From Acidobacteriaceae bacterium (GTDB lineage Bacteria > Acidobacteriota > Terriglobia > Terriglobales > Acidobacteriaceae), in the NCBI GenBank assembly GCA_003166055.1, contig PMWR01000197.1, positions 1-6,722 on the forward strand: 6,722 bases of DNA, read 5' to 3'. Made by a program: the position numbers and the translations under genes. Shown piece by piece: positions 1 to 6,033 of the stretch (its first letter is position 1; the number at the start of each line of letters is the position of its first letter). The notes beneath the pieces were generated by a model. That model had not been told where the DNA came from, searched no databases, and was given only the letters and a program-made list of their open reading frames with translations.

Positions 1-30
1 GTGCGGCAGACGCCCGCCGGCGCACAAATA

Positions 31-62
31 CGAAAGGCCTTCGCTTGCGCGGAGGCCCTTCG
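31..62 (-). terminator. Hairpin downstream of the TonB receptor gene, probable terminator
   Basis: A long inverted repeat lies 25 bases past the receptor stop codon. The arms 31-44 and 49-62 pair around the 4-base loop TTGC, with one A-C mismatch and one T-G wobble as read on the plus strand. On the minus-strand transcript the hairpin is followed by a moderately T-rich stretch (TTTCG then TATTTGTG), not a clean T run. Its position and stability fit an intrinsic terminator for the receptor gene. It could also serve a convergent gene lying outside the window to the left. Confidence 0.55.
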
Positions 63-87
63 TGTTGGAGAGGCAATGCGGAGGATA

Positions 88-2787
88 TTACTTCTCTTTG
101 TGGTTCAGGGCCATCTGGAAGGTGATCATGAACGAGCGGCCCGCCTGCTTCTCCAGGGTGTCGGCCCAGCTCGGAGAGTACTGCTGGAGGTTCTGCGCGA
201 CAATGAGCGAATTATTCACGGTGTATGGCGTGGCAAGCGTGGTACCGTCGTTGGCTGCGCCGATGGCAACATTGCTGTGGTCGTCGAAGGCGTTGTTGAT
301 GCTGAGCTTGATCTTCGAGTTGTCGAAGATCGAGTTCTTGCGGATGGTGTAGTTGAGGAAGATGTTGTTCATCCAGAACGGATCCTCGGCAACCGTCTGG
401 TGATAGTTGCCGATGTCAGCCCAGCGGGAGCCGACGCGCTTGCCGAAGGCGCCGAGATCGAAGCCGTGCTTCTGGAAGGTGAGCCCCATCGACTCGGTGT
501 CGTGCGGAGCCGAGGCAACCCATGCCACGGGTGTGGCAGCGATTGCAGGAGTGTTTGCGGTTGCAGCCTGAGCACTGCCAGCTTCATACTTAGCGATGCC
601 AAACGTTCCGTTGGCGTTGACGCTCAGGCCCGGCATCAGGACATAGTTGCCCTCGGCCTCAAAACCGTTGGTATTGGAATCCGGGTTGGCGTAGTAGTAC
701 GTGAAGCCGATATTCGGGCCAGAGGACGGAGTGTAGGTGGAATACGTATTGGTGAAGTGAATGTGATAAGCGTCCGCATCGAAAGCGAAGCGGTTCAGCT
801 TGATCACCGTGCCGCCCTGGTAGGTGCTTGCGATTGTGGGCGGAGGGGTAACGGCAACCTCGGCGCCGGTTGTATCGAAGACGCTGCTGAACGGAGCGAT
901 GGTGCCGCGGCCGTACTGACCGTAGGCAGACCAGTTGTTGTTGATGCGGTAGTTGGCTTCAAACGATGGAAGGACGGAGTTGTAGTCCTGGGAATGCTGG
1001 ACCGTGTTGGTGCAGCTTGCCGGTGTGGATCCGGTGGGGCAACCGAGGGCGCCGACCGTCTTGCCGTCCGCATACTGGGTGAGGCTCATGAGAAAGTAAG
1101 CGTCCTTGACGCCCGCGGTGATGGTCCAGCGGGGGATGGAAACCAATTGGAACTCGGCATAAGGCTGGACGGCGTAGGTGTAGAAGTGCTCGTGGAACTT
1201 GATGTTCGAGATATAGGGTGAATCGACCCAGGTGATCGGGTCAGTGTAGATCTGGTAGCGGAGGGTGTTGGTGTACTCGTACCAGTCGCCAACGCGGAAG
1301 ACGCCCCACCTGGTTGCATAGCTGAGTGCCGCGATCTCGCCGCCGCGGGCGTACGCGTTGAGCTTGTCGATGCCGGTCGGCTTTTTCGAGTAAAAGGGCG
1401 AAGAGGTGGGTTGGTCATCGCCGCCAACAACCTCATTGACCACCTTGGTCAGCACCGAGTCGGTGACAAGATCCTGGTCGGTGTTGTTCTGATAGTGCTG
1501 GTGGTTGGAGTAGCCGTAGGTGTAGGACTTGGTATCCAGCTTCCAGCCCTTGCCAAAGTCGTGGTTGAAGGTAATGACGTCGAAGAAGGTGGGGACGTGG
1601 TAGACCGAGAAGCGCCAGAACTGCGGATCGTAGTAGTACTTTGAAGTCGACGCGTAAGTGGTGTTGAATTGTGTGGAATCGTAGAGGTAGTTGTCGCCGT
1701 GGTGGAGATATTGGCGGCGGGTCGGATCGTTGTTGGTGAAGGCGTCGACGATAATGTTGGTGCCAATCACGGTAAGGTTGGTGCGGTCGCTGAACTTGTA
1801 GTTGAACTTGGCGGTTGCGGCAACGTCCTGCTTGGGGGAGTTGGTCTCGTAACCGTCGGAGCTCTGGTAGTGGCCTTCGAGCCAGAAGTTGGCCTTGGGG
1901 TTCTTGCCGCCAAAGAGGCCGGAATTGAACTCGCCGAGAACCTGATACGTATTCCACGAACCGTAGGACACGGCGCCGCGAATCCAGCGCTCGGGTCCGA
2001 GCTCGGGGGAGAAAAAGTGGATCGAACCGCCGAAGTTCGAGGGGCCGATATCGGAAGCGGTGCCGGGACTGCGGTCAAAATCGACATAGCCGATGGCCGG
2101 CGAGGGAACATAGGCCCAGGAGTGGTGGCTGGGGTCGTTCGAGTCGTTGAAGGGAACGCCGTCCCAGGTCATGGTGTAATCGTCGTCGACGAAGCCGCGG
2201 AAGAAGATCTTGGCCTGTCCGTTGCCGATACCGTTGGTGGTGTAGCTTACGGTGCCCGGAGCAGCCTGGATGATGTCAGCGAAGTCGGTTACCGGTGACG
2301 TGAACTCGCGAACGTATTGGCTGGTGATCTCGGTACGGGCCGAGCCCGCATCGAGCAGCGCCTTGACCGGAGCCAACTGAACGGCGATCGAGGAGTTGTC
2401 CTCGGCCTCGACGACGACCTGCTCGGAAACCGACGCAACTGCCAGACTCGCAGACACTGTCTGAGAGCCGCTCTGGCCGACGGTGATCTGGCGTTCTTCC
2501 GTGGCGAAGCCGGTGTCGCTGATCTCCACCGTGTAGCGGCCGGCGGGAACATCGGATACAACGTAGTGACCCTGGCTGTCGGTTTCGGTGCGACGCACGT
2601 CAGTGCCAGTTGCGGTGCGGATGGTTACGGATGCGCCCTTCAGGGCCTTTCCATGCTGGTCAACGATTGTACCTTCGAGTTTCGATGCTGAAGACTGCGC
2701 CTGCAATGCAGCGCCGCAGAGCAGCACCAGTACCGACAAGGCCAAAGCAAACAGACGACGGCGTCCGCTCAAGAAACTGTGTATCAA
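88..2787 (-). CDS. TonB-dependent outer-membrane receptor with N-terminal carboxypeptidase-regulatory-like domain
   Basis: This encodes an 899-residue TonB-dependent receptor, an outer-membrane beta-barrel that takes up a ligand using energy from TonB-ExbBD. Residues 1-30 are a signal peptide (basic start, a hydrophobic run LFALALSVLVLLCGAAL, probable cleavage after ALQA). Residues about 36-115 form a carboxypeptidase-regulatory-like beta-sandwich. EQVVVEAE at 122-129 resembles a Ton box. The plug spans about 145-262 (FFRGFVDDDYTMTWDGVPF, then FGGSIHFFSPEL). The rest is an aromatic-rich barrel whose last strand is near SFMITFQMAL. C583 and C592 could form a disulphide in a surface loop. I chose the TTG at 2785-2787 because GGAGG sits 6 bases upstream and the signal peptide follows directly. 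A GTG at 2842-2844 extends the frame by 19 residues but would put the ribosome binding site inside the gene. The substrate cannot be told. No TonB or transporter gene is adjacent. Confidence 0.93.
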   Translation of the reverse strand: MIHSFLSGRRRLFALALSVLVLLCGAALQAQSSASKLEGTIVDQHGKALKGASVTIRTATGTDVRRTETDSQGHYVVSDVPAGRYTVEISDTGFATEERQITVGQSGSQTVSASLAVASVSEQVVVEAEDNSSIAVQLAPVKALLDAGSARTEITSQYVREFTSPVTDFADIIQAAPGTVSYTTNGIGNGQAKIFFRGFVDDDYTMTWDGVPFNDSNDPSHHSWAYVPSPAIGYVDFDRSPGTASDIGPSNFGGSIHFFSPELGPERWIRGAVSYGSWNTYQVLGEFNSGLFGGKNPKANFWLEGHYQSSDGYETNSPKQDVAATAKFNYKFSDRTNLTVIGTNIIVDAFTNNDPTRRQYLHHGDNYLYDSTQFNTTYASTSKYYYDPQFWRFSVYHVPTFFDVITFNHDFGKGWKLDTKSYTYGYSNHQHYQNNTDQDLVTDSVLTKVVNEVVGGDDQPTSSPFYSKKPTGIDKLNAYARGGEIAALSYATRWGVFRVGDWYEYTNTLRYQIYTDPITWVDSPYISNIKFHEHFYTYAVQPYAEFQLVSIPRWTITAGVKDAYFLMSLTQYADGKTVGALGCPTGSTPASCTNTVQHSQDYNSVLPSFEANYRINNNWSAYGQYGRGTIAPFSSVFDTTGAEVAVTPPPTIASTYQGGTVIKLNRFAFDADAYHIHFTNTYSTYTPSSGPNIGFTYYYANPDSNTNGFEAEGNYVLMPGLSVNANGTFGIAKYEAGSAQAATANTPAIAATPVAWVASAPHDTESMGLTFQKHGFDLGAFGKRVGSRWADIGNYHQTVAEDPFWMNNIFLNYTIRKNSIFDNSKIKLSINNAFDDHSNVAIGAANDGTTLATPYTVNNSLIVAQNLQQYSPSWADTLEKQAGRSFMITFQMALNHKEK

Positions 2788-2800
2788 GATGAACCTCCAA
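2787..2800 (-). promoter_or_regulatory. Ribosome binding site and TTG start of the TonB receptor
   Basis: On the minus strand the sequence reads TTTGGAGGTTCATCTTG. The GGAGG core lies 6 bases before the TTG at 2787-2785. No in-frame ATG or GTG nearby has a comparable site, so this decides the start codon of the receptor gene. Confidence 0.8.
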
Positions 2801-2887
2801 ATTGTTTTTATTACGAAGGGAATTGCGTGCCCGCTTGAGCACACGCTCTATTTTTGCCACGCTTCGTCCGAGGCTATCAATCCAATG

Positions 2888-2915
2888 TGAATAGAAGATT
2901 GCCCAAGTATTTCAA
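2888..2915 (-). promoter_or_regulatory. Possible sigma70-type promoter of the TonB receptor gene
   Basis: Read on the minus strand, TTGAAA (2915-2910) and TATTCA (2893-2888) are separated by 16 bases. This is the best hexamer pair in the 231 bases between the receptor and the next gene. It would give a leader of about 95 bases, which holds a small imperfect hairpin (GCGTG at 2846-2842 with CACGC at 2829-2825). Match to consensus is only fair and no regulator site is evident. Confidence 0.3.
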
Positions 2916-3018
2916 TTTGGTTTCACGGGAATTAAGTTGGCGATATGCGGGACGAAGGATTTCGCGAGCACGGCCAGATGGAGGATCGGCCGGGGCGGGC
3001 GGAGGCGAGAGACGCGGT

Positions 3019-3504
3019 TCAGCCTTTGGGGGTTTTGCGGGCGGCGAGGAGTTCGATGGCTTTTTCGATGCGCTTGAGGCGGGTTTCAGGCTTTTTGGCG
3101 CTCTCGATCCACTCGACGTATTCCTTTTTGTGGGAGTAGGAGAGCGCGGTGAAGAGCTGCGAGGTGGACGGGGATTGGGCGAGGGCGGCTTCGAGGTCGG
3201 CGGGGAGGGTGACGGTGCGCGGGGCGTCGTCGAGAGCCAGCTCGACGTGGACGGTGTCGCCGGGGGATGCGGCGGCGCTGGCGAGAATGTCTTTGCCGAC
3301 GCCGAGAATGTGGACGCCGGCGCGGGGCATGAGGGAGTTGCGGAAGGTGAATCCGTTGATGGTGGCACGGACCGGGACCTGGCCCTTGCGGCCGAAGATT
3401 TCAGGGACGCTGAAGGGGATTTGGAGGTAGGTCCATGCGCCGCCGGGACCGCGACCGACGAGTTGGGCTTTGAACTTGAGGGGATTCGATTGGGTTTTGG
3501 GCAC
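3019..3504 (-). CDS. YdeI/OmpD-associated family protein (DUF1905 + OmdA)
   Basis: This encodes a 161-residue soluble protein with no signal peptide. Residues about 8-100 resemble DUF1905, a small barrel-like domain (FKAQLVGRGPGGAWTYLQIP, then VPVRATINGFTFRNSLMP and VHVELALDD). Residues about 103-160 match the helical OmdA/YdeI domain (LPADLEAALAQSPS, then FTALSYSHKKEYVEWIESAKKPETR and RLKRIEKAIELLA). This two-part architecture and length are normal for the family. Its molecular function is poorly defined; relatives are described as OmpD-associated or bacteriocin-protection proteins. The frame stays open far upstream because of high GC. I chose the GTG at 3502-3504 because GGAG lies 9 bases before it and the domain starts right after. 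It is divergent from the nuclease gene, 123 bases away. I see no clear terminator after its stop. Confidence 0.85.
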   Translation of the reverse strand: MPKTQSNPLKFKAQLVGRGPGGAWTYLQIPFSVPEIFGRKGQVPVRATINGFTFRNSLMPRAGVHILGVGKDILASAAASPGDTVHVELALDDAPRTVTLPADLEAALAQSPSTSQLFTALSYSHKKEYVEWIESAKKPETRLKRIEKAIELLAARKTPKG

Positions 3505-3543
3505 AGGAGCATTCTCCGAGGCTGGAACCGGAATCTTTATTGG

Positions 3544-3573
3544 ATTGTGCCTTGGGGCGGCGGTGAAAGGCAA
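3544..3573 (-). promoter_or_regulatory. Weak candidate promoter for the YdeI-family gene
   Basis: In the 123-base divergent spacer, the minus strand has TTGCCT (3573-3568) and CACAAT (3549-3544) with an 18-base gap. This would put transcription start about 33 bases before the GTG at 3504. Both hexamers are imperfect. No convincing promoter was seen for the plus-strand gene on the other side of the spacer. Confidence 0.22.
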
Positions 3574-3627
3574 CGGGAATTTTGCTGTGGTCGTGTGCGG
3601 ACGGCGGGCGGAGTAATCTGACTGGAT

Positions 3628-4632
3628 ATGGCGGGGATGGCAGGTTGGTACGCTGGTGAACTGCGGCGGGAATTGGGGGAGCGCAATCGCGTTTGGGCGA
3701 GGGGTCGCGCGCATGTGGAGAGCTACGGGACGCCGCCGGTGATGGTGTACGAGCCGAGCGATGGACGGCATGGGAACTTCTTCGATTCGGCGTACGTGGC
3801 GATTCTGGAGCGGCCGGAGTGGATGCGGCGGTTCGACAAGATTCATGCGCAGGGAAGGGCGCTGCCTAAGGCGGAATCGGGACGGCGGTGGAGGGAATTG
3901 GACTCGTCGATGAGTTCCGATGCGCTGCTGATGAATTTTTTCTGTACGCCCGGTGTTGCCGATGCTGCAGAGGTGAAGGGCGCGCTGGGGATTGAGGGAG
4001 ATGCGCCGCCGGTGTTTGGGTGGCGGGCGCGGGTGCCACTGGCCAACGGGCGATTCGACCGGACGGAGGTGGATATGCGGTGGGGCGGGCTGCTGGTGGA
4101 GGCAAAACTGACGGAGAGCGATTTTCAGACGCGGGAGGCGCGGATCGTGGAGGGGTATCGGGACTTCGACGCGGTGTTTGAACGGGAACTGCTGCCGCGG
4201 GTTGAGTTGAGGACGGCGCGGCGGCGGGCGGCGGTGGAGTTTGCCGAGGAGTTTACGCAGGAGTGGGAGGAGGCTGGCGCTCGGCCGGAGTTTGAGGCAA
4301 ATGAGATTGCACGGGAGTTTCAGGCGGGGATTGTGGCGCGGGCGCGGGAGGCTGAGCCGGCGGAGGCTGGGTATGCGGGGTATCAACTGATTCGGAATGT
4401 GCTGGCGGCGTATGCGGAGGGGTGCAGCTTTTGTGTGGTGCATGACGAGCGGCGGCCGGATCTGCGGGAGGCGTGGTTTCAGGTGATGGCGGCGGTGAGG
4501 TCGGCGGAGATGCGGACAAGGTGCAAGGTGATGACCTGGCAGGAGCTGGCGGCGCTGGCGCCGGAGGGATTCAGGGAGTTTCTGGAGTTGAAGTACGGCA
4601 TCCATCCCGTGCTCAACGCGCCGGGGACGTGA
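3628..4632 (+). CDS. Putative PD-(D/E)XK nuclease, PGN_0703 family
   Basis: This encodes a 334-residue soluble protein recognised as the PGN_0703 family of putative restriction endonucleases. Conserved blocks appear in order: YGTPPVMVYEPSDGRHGNFF (33-52), LDSSMSSDALLMNFFC (91-106), FGWRARVPLANGRFDRTEVD (130-149), LLVEAKLTESDF (155-166) and GYQLIRNVLAAY (251-262). The core reads as a PD-(D/E)XK site, with E147/D149 followed by E158-x-K160; Q252 may be a supporting residue. Cleavage of DNA is inferred from this motif; no substrate is known to me. No methyltransferase, specificity subunit or other defence gene is in the window. The ATG at 3628 has only a distant GGAG. The in-frame ATG at 3637 is preceded by GCGGGG and is an equal candidate, shortening the protein by 3 residues. 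The plus-strand coding bias is extreme (65% GC in 4081-4140), which keeps the opposite strand open. Confidence 0.8.
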   Translation: MAGMAGWYAGELRRELGERNRVWARGRAHVESYGTPPVMVYEPSDGRHGNFFDSAYVAILERPEWMRRFDKIHAQGRALPKAESGRRWRELDSSMSSDALLMNFFCTPGVADAAEVKGALGIEGDAPPVFGWRARVPLANGRFDRTEVDMRWGGLLVEAKLTESDFQTREARIVEGYRDFDAVFERELLPRVELRTARRRAAVEFAEEFTQEWEEAGARPEFEANEIAREFQAGIVARAREAEPAEAGYAGYQLIRNVLAAYAEGCSFCVVHDERRPDLREAWFQVMAAVRSAEMRTRCKVMTWQELAALAPEGFREFLELKYGIHPVLNAPGT

Positions 4633-5038
4633 CAGTTTGTACCCACGGCTACCCCCCACTCCCCCCCAGGATGTTTGGGGCAAATTGCCTGTTTTCAACG
4701 CACTGGAGGGAGGGTTCTACCGCAAGTACTTTTGTTTTGAGGAACCTGGAACCCAAATTCCTGAAAACGGAGAACTTAGGCGGGCTCGTGGGTGACACCA
4801 GGGCCGGACGCGACGCCGCGAGTCTGCGCAGAGAACACACCTATAAAGACAGGTTAGCGGATTGGGAGAAATAATCGGCAAACGGTCTTCGACGGAATAC
4901 GTTGAAGATAAAGGAGATACATTGACACTTGGAGAAACAGGGATTGACATTCGGTGGGGTGCACCAGCCACCTGCGGTGGGGCAGACGGTGGCAGGATGC
5001 TTGCGCGGGACGCGTGCGGACCTTGCCCGAAGACCCGG
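4633..5038. other. Intergenic region without a convincing gene
   Basis: Between the nuclease stop and the first flanking repeat I see no gene I can defend. The left part (4651-4785) is C-rich and then A/T-richer, with three degenerate units beginning CAAATTGCCTG (4681), CAAGTACTTTTG (4723) and CAAATTCCTG (4754). The middle holds two near-identical copies of ATTGACAYTYGG, 22 bases apart (4921-4932 and 4943-4954). A 42-codon frame starts at TTG 4922 with AAGGAG just upstream, but its protein is not recognisable. At 4968-4980 CCACC and GGTGG form a 5-base stem with loop TGC, sharing CCACCTGC with the two flanking repeats. Confidence 0.5.
4664..4680 (+). terminator. Weak hairpin after the nuclease gene
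   Basis: CCCCA (4664-4668) pairs with TGGGG (4676-4680) over a 7-base loop, 31 bases past the nuclease stop. The stem can slip, because the left arm is a run of seven C. What follows (CAAATTGCCTGTTTT) is only modestly T-rich, so terminator function is uncertain. Confidence 0.3.
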
Positions 5039-5100
5039 TCATCGCGATGATGCGATGAACGGGGCACAGCTCCCGATGCCGGGATGAGTGGGCCACCTGC
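5039..5100. repeat. Direct repeat, copy 1, left of the toxin-antitoxin pair
   Basis: This copy shares three blocks with 5933-6000: TCATCGCGAT (5039-5048), TGCGATGAACGGGGCACAG (5051-5069) and GAGTGGGCCACCTGC (5086-5100). The 16 bases between the last two blocks differ between copies but have the same length. TCATCGC and GCGATGA form a 7-base stem. A second stem, TCCCG/CGGGA, lies in the variable part. On the minus strand it begins 20 bases after the antitoxin stop codon, so it may act as a 3'-end or REP-like element. Confidence 0.85.
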
Positions 5101-5120
5101 CCCTGCCAACCGATAGAGAA

Positions 5121-5456
5121 CTAAGCCTTGCGTCGCTCAGTTGCTCTGTTGCCGGCATATTTACGGCGTACAGATACGTGCCCATCGGGAATCTTGTCAA
5201 AATCCTCTGGCGCGTGGCTGCTCGGACGGTCGAGAATGTCGAGGGCTCTGGCAATTAAAGCAGCACTTGCTTTGGGCCGATGCGCCAACCATTCCTCATG
5301 TTGAAGATGAGCGAGCTTTTCAGCCACGGCAAGGTTGATGAACTGGTTGAGCGAGACGCCTTCTTTCTGAGAGAAGCTCTCCGCTACCCTGCGCACGGAG
5401 GGCATGAGCCGGAGGGGAAACTTGCTCACGACGACTTTTTTCTGACTCACAGGCAT
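5121..5456 (-). CDS. Ribbon-helix-helix antitoxin (HicB-like/CopG type) of a PIN toxin module
   Basis: This encodes a 111-residue protein whose residues about 12-48 are a textbook ribbon-helix-helix: a beta strand KFPLRLMP, a helix SVRRVAESFSQKEG, then the turn and second helix VSLNQFINLAVAEKLAHL. Such domains dimerise, bind operator DNA through the strand and repress their own operon. The C-terminal tail (about 50-111), including DILDRPSSHAPEDFDKIPDG, is expected to bind and block the toxin active site. The ATG (5454-5456) lies 5 bases after the toxin stop, and its ribosome binding site AGGAG overlaps the last toxin codons, so the two are co-transcribed and probably translationally coupled. 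The antitoxin is the second gene. Proteins of this sort are named HicB-family antitoxins in databases, although no HicA partner is present here. Confidence 0.85.
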   Translation of the reverse strand: MPVSQKKVVVSKFPLRLMPSVRRVAESFSQKEGVSLNQFINLAVAEKLAHLQHEEWLAHRPKASAALIARALDILDRPSSHAPEDFDKIPDGHVSVRRKYAGNRATERRKA

Positions 5457-5461
5457 AGGCC

Positions 5462-5890
5462 CTATCTCCTCTTTCGGAATTTGCTCAATAGCTCGGCAGG
5501 AGTTAACACGTCCAGGTGAAATCGCTCTGCTGCATTGCGAAAATGTTTGGTATTGTTGGTCACGATCGCATCAGCATTTCCGTTGATTGCAACATCCAAA
5601 ACCATGTCGTCGTTCGGGTCCGGAGATAATGGACGGTGCTGGAGAGCAACATAAACCGGCTCGGCAATTGCCTCCAGCGCATCCAGAATCGCTGCCGTCT
5701 CTGCTTGCGACTTGCCCGATACCTGCAACTGTTCCGGACGCAACGCCACATCCCGATACTCGCAGGCCAACTTCAGGTCCATGAGGGCAGTCAGTTCGCC
5801 TCGCAGCGCCAGCCGGACGGTTTCCGCTGCCGCTCCGTTGCTCGAACGAAGGGCGGTGATGAGCACGGATGTATCGAGGACCGTCCTCAC
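5462..5890 (-). CDS. PIN-domain ribonuclease, toxin of a toxin-antitoxin module
   Basis: This encodes a 142-residue single-domain PIN protein, the size expected for the putative toxin family TIGR00305. The metal-binding acidic residues are visible: D6 in TVLDTSVLITAL, E44 in LACEYRDVAL and D94/D95 in DPNDDMVLDVA. The late motif is IVTNNTKHF (109-117), typical of this subfamily, in place of the GDKDL seen in VapC. Members are expected to cleave RNA and inhibit growth unless bound by the cognate antitoxin; the target RNA here is unknown. The start is GTG at 5888-5890, because an in-frame TGA lies five codons before it (TGA TAC CAT AGT TTC GTG). No Shine-Dalgarno sequence precedes it, so initiation may be weak or leaderless. 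It is first in a two-gene operon with the RHH antitoxin. Confidence 0.88.
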   Translation of the reverse strand: MRTVLDTSVLITALRSSNGAAAETVRLALRGELTALMDLKLACEYRDVALRPEQLQVSGKSQAETAAILDALEAIAEPVYVALQHRPLSPDPNDDMVLDVAINGNADAIVTNNTKHFRNAAERFHLDVLTPAELLSKFRKRR

Positions 5891-5897
5891 GAAACTA

Positions 5898-5917
5898 TGG
5901 TATCACTGGTGGCATCA
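5898..5917. promoter_or_regulatory. Possible operator of the toxin-antitoxin operon
   Basis: TGGTATCA (5898-5905) and TGGCATCA (5910-5917) are direct repeats matching at 7 of 8 positions, 12 bases start to start, directly before the toxin start codon. Repeated half-sites at this place are what an RHH autorepressor would use. The minus-strand TACCAT at -12 to -7 relative to the GTG could be a -10 element for a leaderless transcript; no good -35 is seen. Confidence 0.27.
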
Positions 5918-5932
5918 TTTCTGACGGGTCGC

Positions 5933-6000
5933 TCATCGCGATAGTAATGCTGCGATGAACGGGGCACAGTCGCTGAAACGGTGTGGAGTGGGCCACCTGC
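5933..6000. repeat. Direct repeat, copy 2, right of the toxin-antitoxin pair
   Basis: This is the second copy of the repeat at 5039-5100, in the same orientation. Its shared blocks lie at 5933-5942, 5951-5969 and 5986-6000; the last two are offset by exactly 900 bases from copy 1. The stem TCATCGC/GCGATGA is kept but its loop is 12 bases (GATAGTAATGCT) instead of 6. On the minus strand it begins 33 bases after the stop codon of the DUF805 gene and ends 42 bases before the toxin start. Confidence 0.85.
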
Positions 6001-6033
6001 GATTTGAAGTATCCAGGAAACGGATTGCGCGGA

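Noticed and set aside
1..1221. Long plus-strand open frame (406 codons) at the left edge
   Set aside because: It lies opposite the clear TonB receptor barrel, has no recognisable domain, and owes its openness to the GC-rich codon use of the other strand.
2660..2860. 66-codon upstream frame overlapping the receptor start, as a leader peptide
   Set aside because: It starts at a GTG with no ribosome site and continues out of frame deep into the receptor gene, so it looks like chance.
2854..3621. Plus-strand frame of 255 codons
   Set aside because: The product is a Gly/Glu-rich low-complexity shadow of the YdeI-family gene on the minus strand.
3505..4698. N-terminal extension of the YdeI-family frame to 559 residues
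   Set aside because: The extra part is Pro/Arg/His-rich antisense of the nuclease gene. The family domain begins right after the GTG at 3504, which has its own ribosome site.
4717..5109. Minus-strand frames of 130 and 80 codons in the intergenic region
   Set aside because: They have no ribosome site or recognisable domain, and their starts lie in or beside repeat copy 1.
5039..6000. CRISPR array or insertion sequence made from the two repeats
   Set aside because: There are only two copies 900 bases apart with genes between them. They are direct, not terminal inverted, repeats and no transposase lies between them.
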